Assembly (NCBI GenBank): GCA_922989275.2 | Contig: OV277868.1 | Location: forward strand, 15,000,291-15,064,290 | From: Gari tellinella | Taxonomy: Eukaryota; Mollusca; Bivalvia; Cardiida; Psammobiidae | DNA length: 64,000 nucleotides | Direction: 5' to 3' | In this document: one piece after another, positions 50,785-62,417 of the stretch | Layout: the number at the start of each line of letters is the position of its first letter | Position numbering within the stretch: the stretch's first letter is position 1 | Notes under the pieces: model-generated | What the model was told of the DNA's origin: nothing | Seen by the model: the letters and a program-made list of their open reading frames with translations, nothing else | Databases searched by the model: none | Position numbers and translations under genes: made by a program

Positions 50785-53700
50785 AAGAAAATAGCTCTTA
50801 TTATTTGGAAGTTATGTTCTGGACAAGCCTAAATTGGATAAAAAATATAACAACAAAGGGAAATAACTCCAAAAATACGGATGACATAGTAGAGGTTCTT
50901 ATGCACTGCACTCCTGGTAAATGAGATCTATCTGTATATGAAGTTATAAGTCAATAGCTCTAACACTTTGGAATTTATGCTCCGGACAAGCCTAAATTGG
51001 ATAAAAACATAACAACAAAGGGAAATAACTCCAAACATACTGATGGAAGAGTAACGGTTTTTGCACACTGCACTCCTAGTCAATGAGATCTATCTGTAAA
51101 TACATTGTGTAGTTTGAAGTCAATAGCTCTTATTTTTTCGAAGTTATGCTCCGGATAAGCCTAAATTGGGTAATAATATATCAACAAAGGGTAAAAACTC
51201 CAAAAATACTGATGACAGAGTTATGGTTCTTGTGCAAGTAGTTGCACTCCTAGTCAATGAGATCTATCTGTATATGAAGTTTGAAATCAATAGGTCTTAT
51301 TAATTTGAAGTTATGCTCCGGACAAGCCTAAATTGGATAAAATATAACAACAAAGGGCAATAACTCCAAAATATTGATGACAGAGTGAATGTTCTTGCGA
51401 AACGCACTCCTAGTCAATAAGATCTATCTGTATACGAAGTTCAAATTCAATAGCTCTTATACTTTGGAAGTTATGCTCCCGACAAGCCTCAATTGAATAA
51501 AAAATATAACAACAAAGGAAAATAACTCCAAAATTACTGATGACAGAGTTAATGTTCTTGCGCATTGCACTCCTTGTCAATGAGATCTAACTATATATGA
51601 ACAATGAAACCAATAGCTGCTATTCATTTGTAGTTATGCTCCGGATAAACCTAAATTGGATAAAAATATAACAACAAAGGGCAATAACTCCAAAAATAGT
51701 GATGACAGAGTGAATGTTCTTGCGCTATGCACTCCTAGTCAAACAGATCTATCTGTATACGAAGTTTAAATTCAATAGCTCTTATACTTTGGAAGTTATG
51801 CTCCCGACAAGCCTAAATTGAATAAAAATATAACAAAAAGGGAACTAACTCCAACAATACTGATGACAGAGTTAATGTTCTTGCGCATTACACTCCTTGT
51901 CAATGAGATCTAACTATATATGAACAATGAAATCAATAGCTCTTATTCATTTGAAGTTATGCTCCTGACAAGCCTAAATTGGGTAATAATATAACAACAA
52001 AGGGCAGTAACTCCAAAAATACTGATGACAGTGTTATGGTTCTTGTGCACTGCACCCCTTAGCAATATGATCTATCCGTATATGAAGTTTGAAGTCTATA
52101 GCTCTTATACTTTTGAAGTTATGCTCCGGACAAGCCTAAAATGGGTAAAACTATAACAAAAAGGAAAATTAACTCCACAAATACTGATGATAGGGTAACG
52201 GTTCTTGCGCACTGCACTCTTGGTCAATGGGATCTATTTGTATATGAAGTTTGAAGTCAATAGCGCTTATACTTTGGAAGTTATGCTCCGGACAAGCCTA
52301 AATTAGATAAAAATACACGTATAACAACAAAGGAGAATGACTCCAAAATTACTGATGACAGAGTTATGGTGCTTATGAACTGCACTCCTAGCCAAAAAGA
52401 TCTATCTGTATATAAAGTTTGAAGTCAATAGCTCTTATTTTTCTGGAAGTTATGCTCCGGAAAAGCCTGAATTGGGTAAAATATAACAACAAAGGGCAAT
52501 AACTCCAAAATATTGATGACAGAGTGAATGTTCTTGCGAAATGCACTCCTAGTCAATAAGATCTACATGTATCTGTATACGAAGTTCAAATTCAATAGCT
52601 CTTATACTTTGGAAGTTATGCTCCCGACAAGCCTCAATTGAATAAAAAATATAACAACAAAGGAAAATAACTCCAAAATTACTGATGACAGAGTTAATGT
52701 TCTTGCGCATTGCACTCCTTGTCAATGAGATCTAACTATATATGAACAATGAAACCAATAGCTGCTATTCATTTGTAGTTATGCTCCGGATAAACCTAAA
52801 TTGGATAAAAATATAACAACAAAGGGCAATAACTCCAAAAATAGTGATGACAGAGTGAATGTTCTTGCGCTATGCACTCCTAGTCAAACAGATCTATCTG
52901 TATACGAAGTTTAAATTCAATAGCTCTTATACTTTGGAAGTTATGCTCCCGACAAGCCTAAATTGAATAAAAATATAACAAAAAGGGAACTAACTCCAAC
53001 AATACTGATGACAGAGTTAATGTTCTTGCGCATTACACTCCTTGTCAATGAGATCTAACTATATATGAACAATGAAATCAATAGCTCTTATTCATTTGAA
53101 GTTATGCTCCTGACAAGCCTAAATTGGGTAATAATATAACAACAAAGGGCAGTAACTCCAAAAATACTGATGACAGTGTTATGGTTCTTGTGCACTGCAC
53201 CCCTTAGCAATATGATCTATCCGTATATGAAGTTTGAAGTCTATAGCTCTTATACTTTTGAAGTTATGCTCCGGACAAGCCTAAAATGGGTAAAACTATA
53301 ACAAAAAGGAAAATTAACTCCACAAATACTGATGATAGGGTAACGGTTCTTGCGCACTGCACTCTTGGTCAATGGGATCTATTTGTATATGAAGTTTGAA
53401 GTCAATAGCGCTTATACTTTGGAAGTTATGCTCCGGACAAGCCTAAATTAGATAAAAATACACGTATAACAACAAAGGAGAATGACTCCAAAATTACTGA
53501 TGACAGAGTTATGGTGCTTATGAACTGCACTCCTAGCCAAAAAGATCTATCTGTATATAAAGTTTGAAGTCAATAGCTCTTATTTTTCTGGAAGTTATGC
53601 TCCGGAAAAGCCTGAATTGGGTAAAATATAACAACAAAGGGCAATAACTCCAAAATATTGATGACAGAGTGAATGTTCTTGCGAAATGCACTCCTAGTCA

Positions 53701-54895
53701 ATAAGATCTACATGTATCTGTATACGAAGTTCAAATTCAATAGCTCTTATACTTTGGAAGTTATGCTCCCGACAAGCCTCAATTGAATAAAAAATATAAC
53801 AACAAAGGAAAATAACTCCAAAATTACTGATGACAGAGTTAATGTTCTTGCGCATTGCACTCCTTGTCAATGAGATCTAACTATATATGAACAATGAAAC
53901 CAATAGCTGCTATTCATTTGAAGTTATGCTCCGGATAAGCTTAATTGGATAAAAATATAACAACAAAGGGCAATAACTCCAAAAATAGTGATGACAGAGT
54001 GAATGTTCTTGCGCTATGCACTCCTAGTCAAACAGATCTATCTGTATACGAAGTTTAAATTCAATAGCTCTTATACTTTGGAAGTTATGCTCCCGACAAG
54101 CCTAAATTGAATAAAAATATAACAAAAAGGGAACTAACTCCAACAATACTGATGACAGAGTTAATGTTCTTGCGCATTACACTCCTTGTCAATGAGATCT
54201 AACTATATATGAACAATGAAATCAATAGCTCTTATTCATTTGAAGTTATGCTCCTGACAAGCCTAAATTGGGTAATAATATAACAACAAAGGGCAGTAAC
54301 TCCAAAAAAACTGATGAAAGTGTTATGGTTCTTGTGCACTGCACCCCTTAGCAATATGATCTATCCGTATATGAAGTTTGAAGTCTATAGCTCTTATACT
54401 TTTGAAGTTATGCTCCGGACAAGCCTAAAATGGGTAAAACTATAACAAAAAGGAAAAATAACTCCACAAATACTGATGATAGGGTAACGGTTCTTGCGCA
54501 CTGCACTCTTGGTCAATGGGATCTATTTGTATATGAAGTTTGAAGTCAATAGCGCTTATACTTTGGAAGTTATGCTCCGGACAAGCCTAAATTAGATAAA
54601 AAATACACGTATAACAACAAAGGAGAATGACTCCAAAATTACTGATGACAGAGTTATGGTGCTTATGAACTGCACTCCTAGCCAAAAAGATCTATCTATA
54701 ATCTGTATATAAAGTTTGAAGTCAATAGCTCTTATTTTTCTGGAAGTTATGCTCCGGAAAAGCCTGAATTGGGTAAAAATATAAAAACAAAGGGCAATTA
54801 CTCCAAATGTACTGATGACAGAGTAACGGTTCTTGTGCACTGCACTCCTAGTCAATAAGATCTATCTGTATATGAAGTTTGAAGTCAATAGCATA
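50785..54895 (+). repeat. satellite array, about 163-bp monomer, 1.14-kb higher-order repeat
   Basis: The monomer carries GAAGTTATGCTCCGGACAAG, CCTAAATTGGATAAAAATAT, AACAACAAAGGGCAATAACT, CCAAAAATACTGATGACAGAG and CACTGCACTCCTAGTCAATGA. About 25 monomers are present. Diagnostic variants (TTCTTGCGAAATGCACTC at 52531 and 53676, with an AACGC form at 51392) recur every 1139-1145 bp. That defines a seven-monomer higher-order unit present about three times. Units 2 and 3 look almost identical over more than 1 kb; outer monomers are more divergent. Confidence 0.9.
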
Positions 54896-54944
54896 CATAT
54901 ACATATACGTAATGAGTAATCTGATTACCTCCCCATATACTTAA

Positions 54945-55311
54945 TAGTTAATATGTAAAGAAAATGAGTTATCGTGACATATCAAAAGTTTTGACGGACA
55001 GACAGACGGACAAGTGGACGCAAGGACATTAAATAAAGATGGTGTTGATTATGATGATGGTGGTGATGATGATAATACCGACAAAAATATCATCTTAAAT
55101 ATTTGGTACTTGCAGTCATTGGTCCTAGTTACATTTAGGGCCGCGTAGTTACATATAGGGCCGGAGTTACATATAGGGCCGTTTTTTGTTTTCAAGTAGG
55201 GCCACTTTTTTTCCGACGTCATTTGGACGTTTAGTTACATTTAGGGCCGTTTAGTTACAAGTAGGGCCGCGTAGTTACATTTGGGGCCTAGTTACATATA
55301 GGGCCGCTACA
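54945..55311 (-). repeat. right TIR of the 14.2-kb element
   Basis: Inverted partner of 41116-41475. It carries the same GGCCCTAnnTGTAACTA box series (here TAGTTACATATAGGGCCG) and the same CGTCATTT / AACGTCGAAATGACGTC interruption. Confidence 0.9.
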
Positions 55312-55528
55312 GACGATCATGAAAGTCAGTTTTGTTGAGGACGAAACAATGTGAACATACTACAGGATACAAATCCTATTAGATCTGCAAGAAACTTAGT
55401 CAAAATGTTTGTCTCATTATTTTCTAGGTTTAGCCAAAATAGCGCATTTTTTAAACCTGAAAATTCAGGCACATACGTAATCTAAACATATAAAAAGTAG
55501 TAATCCGCGATGATTATGGAGGCAATAA
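55312..55528. repeat. segment S, right copy, first part
   Basis: GACGATCATGAAAGTCAG to ATTATGGAGGCAATAA, essentially identical to 40581-40797. It is cut by the 5.4-kb element; the remainder is at 60916. Confidence 0.9.
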
Positions 55529-55894
55529 ATCTGACAAACACATTAGACTAGTCGGAAATCTCAGAAATATGCTCCCAAAAAATGTTAGAGGCATTTTTGC
55601 GGAAAAGTTGACAGGCCACCTTTTTATCATAATTAAAGTGTGCTGAATCCATTTAGGGTGCCTGTCACCCTCTCCGGTGCCTTGAAAGCCTAAAAAATGG
55701 TAACAAAAAAAATGGCCGCCAAAACGCTATTTTTCGCTATTAAATCCCATTTTTTTGGGATTAAATATACCTAATACATCTGGTACTCCTAATCTATATG
55801 GTTTATCACAACAAATCTTCACAGGAATGTTCCTGGGTTGATTCTCCATCAAAACAAATTATATATATATATATAACATGAAGATGTCTGGTTG

Positions 55895-56286
55895 CCATGG
55901 CAACCAAAGTAAAAAAAATAGAGAAATCTTAAAAAAAATTAAAATTCTTGTAAAATAAATCACATTGCCCAAAGCTTAGATACTTTATTTATATATGACA
56001 GACCCCCTTTTAACCATAATTAAAGTGATTTGAATTCAGTGTGTTGCCTCTCCCCCTCTCCAATAAAGTTTAAGGTCAAACATGAGTAAAAAAACCAACA
56101 CAAAATGGCCACCAAAAAGCTCATTTTCGTTATTCTATGCAGTCTTTCTGGGATCAAATACACAATACATTTTCTTCTCCTAAACCACATGGCTGATTAC
56201 AACCAAAAAGCTCTGTACAATACTTTGTTTTGGGTCAATCTCTTTAAAAATGATTTCATGAAGACTTTTTGTTGCCATGGTAACCA
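55895..56286. promoter_or_regulatory. RFX X-box-like palindromes in the left TIR
   Basis: GGTTGCCATGGCAACC at 55895 and TGTTGCCATGGTAACC at 56267 fit the symmetric X-box consensus GTNRCC-N-RGYAAC. Mirror copies are at about 60551 (exact) and 60015 (GTTGCCACGGCAAC), with a worn one near 60181. Whether any factor binds them is unknown. Confidence 0.5.
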
Positions 56287-56300
56287 AAGTTAAAATCAGG

Positions 56301-59268
56301 TTGGTTTACTTTTGTCAAAATTTGCTAACTTTGGGCTAATTGGACATCAGAGAGAGAGAGAGAGAGAAGCGGATATAGAGGTACCCGGGCGATACCCAAC
56401 TTTTGTTTGCCCAGTACATGTATAAATCACTTATACATTGTATATATGTACACAATAACCATAGCGAAATTGGCGGATAAGGAGCATTTTGCATTTAAAG
56501 TAAATAGAGTACAATTACGATTTACAATGCATCATGCTCTACTTAAATTACTATCTTATAATATGTAACAGTGGGAAACTGGTTTTTTTCCTGTTTAAAA
56601 GGAAGTAAATGCTTTCGCAGTTCAATAAATGTTGGAAATACCTTTTGACTTTGTATTAAAATCTTAGTGGCAAATATTTTGGAGATTGATAAAACTGGTG
56701 TCTAATCTGGTCTCAATTTGTTTACAATGGACATCATTGTTTTGGCACAAACATGGTTTTAAAGAATACAGTTGTAACTACTGTAGTTACTCTTGGTTAG
56801 TTATAACTGACATACTGCATTCAAAATATCATATAGTTCCTATTCATAATGGTAGTTGTCGTTATCCTTGGATTTGTATTGTGATGTGGACACTGGACAG
56901 TATACGGGATATTCCGCACAAGTTTACACTGTTAAATCATATTGTTAGTATAGTAATTACAGGAAGTCAGTTTCAAACACAACTTGGGTATTGGTGTAAA
57001 TATCATTAAGATGGAAAGCCATTGATATTCACTCTACTCTAATGTCTGGAAATGTGAATGCTTCACATGTAATGATAGTGCATCACTTGTTGTGACCGAC
57101 TATAAGGAATGGGACTCGAGAAACAGTCGAGATTGACACTGTCTTGATTAACGAGTCAAAGTGTTCCATATTGTACTTTTTATCAGATAAATCTTTAGCA
57201 TTTGTTTATTGAAAATTTCTATTTACAAAGCTTTGCATCATTCCATGATTCTCTGCAAAAACATTTTATGCAGTCTATTTGCTTTGGCTAGGGAATAAAG
57301 ATGTTAAAGCGTGTACGACTGGAATGGTTTCCAGGACAGTTATGTCATACAACATAGTGTGAGCAGGAATAGTATACTCATTTCTGTGACCCCAACTCTC
57401 TCGGCCAGAGTTTGGTGTAATACATTGAATGGCAGTGAGACAGTAGAAGAATCTGACCAGAACAACTATTTTGTCAACATCGCTTGTAAGAAAAGAGTAA
57501 AATAATATTCTCCTCTTGTCAAGCTTGGGTATTTACGTGTCTACATCAGGCTTGTTTGATTCGGCTTCTGACTTTTTGCTCATCAGGGAACCCACCAGCC
57601 ACAACTATGATTTGGTCATGTTTATCAAGCTCTGTAGCCTGTTCACAGAGAGAGCTCCTGACAAGTCAGTCTTGTTACTTGGAATTGCCCAAATCAACAG
57701 GCAGGGGTACCTTATATCAGCAAATAACACACCAACTGGGGCTGATACCCTTGGCACTTCTCTTACATGCTTTAGATTTGATTGACATCCTATAATACCT
57801 GCCATGTTTATTAAAACACCAATAAGATCTTCAAATGTAGAACCTTTCTGTGTCTTCATAATGGCAATCAGAAAGGTATGCCCATCAATAATAATGAAGA
57901 CAGTAGTTCAGCTGCTGCCTACATTTGTGGACACATTGTTTCTGCTGTTACAATCTGATATAGAATGGCTGAATATCCTAGCAAGCGCTATCAGCAAAGA
58001 CAATTGCATGTGGTTCATCTAAGTCCACTGTATGATAGACCGGTCAGCATTTGATACGGTATGTTTCCTGTCTCTAGAACATAAGCCTTTCTATATCAAA
58101 TAGAGATGAAAACATTAGTGGTTTGTTCTTCTACAACGGTATTGGAATCTGACATTCCTGTCCTTACATGGCAATAGGCTTTCCTCAACAAATGCGTTGC
58201 GTTACCTTTGTCCTTTGCATTTAGGAATTCATTGTCATTTGATGTCTAAGTCCTTTGTTACAATGATTGGATAATCTGCATACTCTTCAATGGCAAGCAT
58301 ATGGAATCATATACGACATAATTTCTGACACCAATTCGTCTCCGATAGCTTGTGTCTGTTTTCTGAAGAATCAACAAGTATTGGATGAGTGAATTGGGTT
58401 TATCATCTCACCAACAGTTTTTCAGCTATAAAGAGATAATGTCTTCTTGAGACCGATACATGTATAGTGCAGCAAAACCATGATATCAGTCCATAGATAC
58501 ATGTCATGATACCGTAATCCATCACATTATAAACTTATATCGGGCAGACAAGTAGTGCTAGTTCAACATTTCACCTACATCGAGAGAATATTGGATATGA
58601 TTTCAGAAACTTAACTGCAGCTGGAAAAATAACTCTCTTTTGATCATACAAGTGGTATGCTGTGGTCCCTTGAAGTCTTGTGAATAGGTTTTAAGAGCCG
58701 CTTGGGGCTCATTATCATGACATTACATATTGATTTGTTTGTCAAAATTCAAGCGGCACACTTCTCTTGTAATTTTCTATGTGGATCTAATATCATACGA
58801 TAAAACTCACTTTCTTAAGGCAGTTGTGGTCTTTGTGATACAAATAACTCCTTCTCACCAGTCTTCTTTCTGTTCAGCAAACCATGGCATTTGTCTAGAT
58901 CAACTTGATTAAATCAACACCTTGATCTAACAAGTTTCCATTTCAGAAATTCATGAAACACATCTCTAGGAAGCTGGTGCATTTTATTCAATTATCCATC
59001 AAGCATTATTTGTGTGATCAAAATGGTTTAACGAGAGGACCCTACTGACTCTATATAGTTCAGCTGTGTCATTAGAATTTGACATAAGAGCCGCTGGGAG
59101 GGTACGGTTTTGATAACAGGCTATGATCTTAACGTCTACAACGTTATTCTTTACAAAACAAATATAGTATGTGTCACCTTATGTTTTTGACAATGTATTA
59201 AAAAAAATTCATTAACTAGTAATGTTTGACCTTATGGCAAAATGTTTACAAACTTTGAAGAATTCTAC
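56301..59268 (-). other. interior of the 5.4-kb element with decayed coding-like sequence
   Basis: On the minus strand, 57859-57605 is open for 84 codons (GSTFEDLIGVLINMAGIIG..RVSAPVGVLFADIRYPC). Neighbouring frames continue in pieces with stops, for example DEPHAIVFADSA near 58015. The composition is protein-like and could be a dead transposase, but I do not recognise the family. A short GA microsatellite lies at 56349-56368. Nothing else is supported. Confidence 0.35.
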
Positions 59269-59427
59269 AGTGCTCCCTCTCTACAACAACATCCATCGGG
59301 AGTCAAAAAGTGTGTTTGTTGTTTAGAGGGGGTATATTGAAATAAATTAATGTTGTTTATGCAACTGTGACAAGCATTGTTGTAAAGAGGGTATACTTGT
59401 AATGAGAGTAGTTGTAGAGAGCACTCT
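59269..59427. mobile_element. 160-bp MITE, CAGTGCTCCCTCTCTAC ends
   Basis: CAGTGCTCCCTCTCTACAAC on the left and GTAGTTGTAGAGAGCACT on the right are imperfect inverses. Inside, ACAACAACA/TGTTGTTTAGAGGGGGTAT elements are also mirrored. Confidence 0.65.
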
Positions 59428-60915
59428 ACTTGATGATGATTTACATTAGATATCAAAGCTTTGGGCCTAGTCAGGTTTTTGACACGAGGTTCTTACATGG
59501 ACAAAAGTAACTTACAAGAACGATAGGGCAATGTTAATTTTTATCACGGAGATATGCTTTTTAAAAAGATTGATAGATGTCTTCTAGGCCGTACTATACA
59601 CAAAATGTCTAAGCTTTGCGTTGTACATGTTTTTTATAAACACTGAACGGTTTGTGATGGCAGGGGCCTAGCGATGATTTAAACAAACAAGATAAAGGTC
59701 TACTGTGTTATGCTAATATACAAGCTTGAGCTTTGTGGTTTTTGACAATATTTCTTTTCCTATAGAGGATAAGTCTATGCACAACTGTTGACCCTAGTTC
59801 GGGCCAATTTATTAATTTTGTAACATATTGAAATACCGTTTTGAGTGTATTGTTACACCCCTAAAATTTAGATCCAGGTATAAACTTGATAGAGGTCTAC
59901 TAGGAAGTAAGTATCCATCAATTTTCTAAGCTTTGGGACTTGTGTGTACGTGTGGAGATGGGGGGTTACAAGTTTGTAATTCTTGTTTTTTAGGTTTCTC
60001 TTTTTCATTACCTTAGTTGCCACGGCAACAAATGTTTTTAAGGAGATACACCCCATGAACATTCTTGTAATGTTTTGCTTTACTAAACCATGAGGTTAAG
60101 GAAAAGCATATGTATTAGGAGTATTAATTTTAATCCAAGTATAACTGGATATAATAACGAAAAACCTGATTTTTCACTTTTGTTCCCATGACAACAGAAA
60201 GTCTGCATGAAATCATTTTTTAAAGAGATTGAACCAAGACATAGTCTTGTACAGTTGGTTCTTATCAGCCATATGGTTGAGAAGAAAGTGTATTAGGTGT
60301 ATTAAATCCAAGAAAGACTGCATAGAATAACAAAAATTTAGAGTTTGGGTGGCTATTTTGTGTTGTTGATTTGTTTACCAATGTTTGGCCTTAAACTTCA
60401 TTGGAGAGGGGGACAGACAACAAACTGGATTCACATCACTTTAATTATGGTTAACATGTGGTTTGCCAGTTATCAATAAAGTATCTAAGCTTTGGGCCAT
60501 GTGATTTATTTTACAAGAATTTTGATTTTTTAAGAATTCTCTTTATTTTACTTTGGTTGCCATGGCAACCAGACATCTTCATGTTATCAATTGTTTGATG
60601 GAGAATCAACCCAGGAACATTCCTGTGAAGATTTGTTGTGATAAACCATATAGATTAGGAGTACCAGATGTATTAGGTATATTTAATCCCAAAAAAATGG
60701 GATTTAATAGCGAAAAATAGCGTTTTGGCGGCCATTTTTTTTGTTACCATTTTTTAGGCTTTCAAGGCACCGGAGAGGGTGACAGGCACCCTAAATGGAT
60801 TCAGCACACTTTAATTATGATAAAAAGGTGGCCTGTCAACTTTTCCGCAAAAATGCCTCCAGAAGTTTGATTTCCCCAAAATCCGACTAGTCTACATGAA
60901 TTTGGTGGAAAAAAT

Positions 60916-61229
60916 CGACTTTTAAAACGGTTTATTGCCATCCGATCAACGACGGAGATTTTCCGTGTTCGTTCGGCTTGCGCCCGGTAAAGATTTTTCA
61001 TAGCTCATTATAAGTGTTTTCTTCTGACTTGACAGGGTTATTTTTAGATTGGAACATTCTAAAACTTGAAACGGGATGAGTATTCCCTACATCCAGCAAG
61101 AAACATTGATAGCTGTATTTATTGTGCGCAGTATACAGTAGAGAATACATTTTTCTTTCCCGTTTAAGGCCTTTGGCTACCGGAAGTCGGTCTTGCGGGC
61201 GAGCGGATATGCGTCTTGACGACACAGAC
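60916..61229. repeat. segment S, right copy, second part
   Basis: CGACTTTTAAAACGGTTTAT to CTTGACGACACAGAC, matching 40800-41113 with only a few substitutions, for example GGTAAAGATTT versus GGTAAATATTT. Confidence 0.9.
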
Positions 61230-61262
61230 TGTTTTCGTACGTGTTTATACGAATTAGTATAA

Positions 61263-61347
61263 TCCTTCATAGCGCAGTTAGTATAGTGGTTGACTAGCAA
61301 TCAAAAGGTCATAGGTTCGAGACCCATCCGATCCAAATATTTTTTTT
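61263..61347 (+). pseudogene. tRNA-like sequence with A and B boxes and T8 terminator
   Basis: An A-box-like TAGCGCAGTTAG at 61270 and a perfect B box GGTTCGAGACC at 61314 are at tRNA spacing, with eight T at 61340. The anticodon-loop region CTAGCAA between TTGA/TCAA would read AGC. D and acceptor stems do not pair, so it is probably a tRNA pseudogene or SINE head. It begins about 35 bp after segment S ends. Confidence 0.5.
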
Positions 61348-62202
61348 AGTGTCCGATTTATTGACTTGTCAATCCATAACGCAGTAATCAAGAGACATGT
61401 TATGTTTAGTCTTCGTTGATTAGAACTAGTGATGTTTACGGTCCAAGTATATGTCCACTTACCTGTACGTTTTAGTTTAATGACTTACAAGTCAATTAAA
61501 TCGGTATACATGTAAACGATTTGATCGAACTATAAAGCCACACATTGAAGCTTATCAATACGCTAACCTTTTCAAAATCGATATTGCCCATTATAATTAT
61601 GTTAAAACAATATAATAAACCTTGTATGCAAGTCCATGAATAAATAATAATGCATTTTAATTCTAAGGTAGGTAACTGTATCTAAACAACAAATATCCCA
61701 CATTTTAATAAGAATTTTTTTTCAGACTGACTAGTTCATCAACCATATATTTGAATAAAATGAAAACAAATATACATTGAATGAGTCAGTTTTTTGTAAT
61801 TCAATTTTTTAGCATTTTGCAAAATTTAAATAGCTGATAACATCTTTCTGAACACCTTTATTCAAAATGTTTTTAGCTTTTCTTGTAATGAATGTTGTGG
61901 ACTACTTATTGGGTGAGAATTATAGTCATTAGCTTTATTCATTTTTAAGAAAAATAAAATCATCAAAATTCTAGGTTTTTGTCAGAAAAAAGACCTTAAA
62001 GACAAACCACACGATAAATTTTGCCTATATTTACACACATTGTTTCTTAGGCTATTATCATTCTTCATGAAAAGTTTCATAACAATCGTATGGAAACTAC
62101 GCGCATATGCGAAGTACCTTAAACGCAAACGCAATTTTTTTTTGCACTAAACTGTGGAAATTTACTTTTAGAAGTTTTAACTATTATTTTTTAATCTGAG
62201 TA
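61348..62202. other. no feature recognised
   Basis: AT-rich, without homology-bearing ORFs or clear repeats. Confidence 0.45.
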
Positions 62203-62270
62203 GCAAATAGGTTGGAGCCTGATCAAACACCGGGTTACCCGGCGTCTGACATGGCTCCAATCTGTTTGCA
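62203..62270. mobile_element. hairpin MITE, GCCGGG-tip subtype
   Basis: GCAAATAGGTTGGAGCCTGA, ACACCGGGTTACCCGGCGT and CTGACATGGCTCCAATCTG. Confidence 0.9.
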
Positions 62271-62417
62271 ATGGACATAATAGTTTTGTAGACAAATGCG
62301 TTTATTGGGAAAGAATAAAATATCAGTAAATTTAGCGCAGCGGTCTCGTGCTACACGGGAACCATACTTATCTCAAGTAGGAAAGTGTACGATGATGTAG
62401 TCGATGTTACCTTGCTT

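Larger units (their letters stand above)
41116..55311. mobile_element. 14.2-kb inverted-repeat element
   Basis: The left end TGTAGCGGCCCTATATGTAA and the right end, inverted, are the same and remain highly similar for about 360 bp (41116-41475 versus 54945-55311). Similarity includes ATCATCATCACCACCATCAG, GTCCTTGCGTCCAC and CAAAACTTTTGATATGTCAC. The outer 190 bp of each TIR consists of eight GGCCCTAnnTGTAACTA boxes. The interior has no coding gene. It holds a 2.75-kb TA-flanked element, a 2.4-kb element inside a microsatellite, MITEs and a 4-kb satellite array. The superfamily is not identified. Confidence 0.8.
55529..60915. mobile_element. 5.4-kb element with 0.75-0.9-kb TIRs, inserted in segment S
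   Basis: From AGACTAGTCGGA near 55548 inward, the left arm matches the inverted right arm ending TCCGACTAGTCT near 60892. Matches include GGCACCCTAAATGGATTCAG, GCCATTTTTTTTGTTACC, GGAATGTTCCTGGGTTGATT and GGTTGCCATGGCAACC. Weaker matching continues to about 56300 and 59990. The empty site in the left S copy reads GGCAATAA-CT-CGACTTTT, which places the insertion precisely. Boundary bases (ATCTGACAAACACATT left, ATTTTTTCCACCAAATTC inverted right) are only partly symmetric, so the exact ends and target duplication are unresolved. The interior has only broken ORFs. Confidence 0.85.

Noticed and set aside
50785..54895. Regularly spaced repeats, considered as a CRISPR array
   Set aside because: The monomers are contiguous 163-bp units with no unique spacers in a eukaryotic setting; this is satellite DNA.
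40581..61229. Segment S copies as LTRs of one retrotransposon
   Set aside because: The interior has TIRs, no gag/pol, no primer-binding site or polypurine tract that I can see, and S lacks TG...CA ends at consistent positions.
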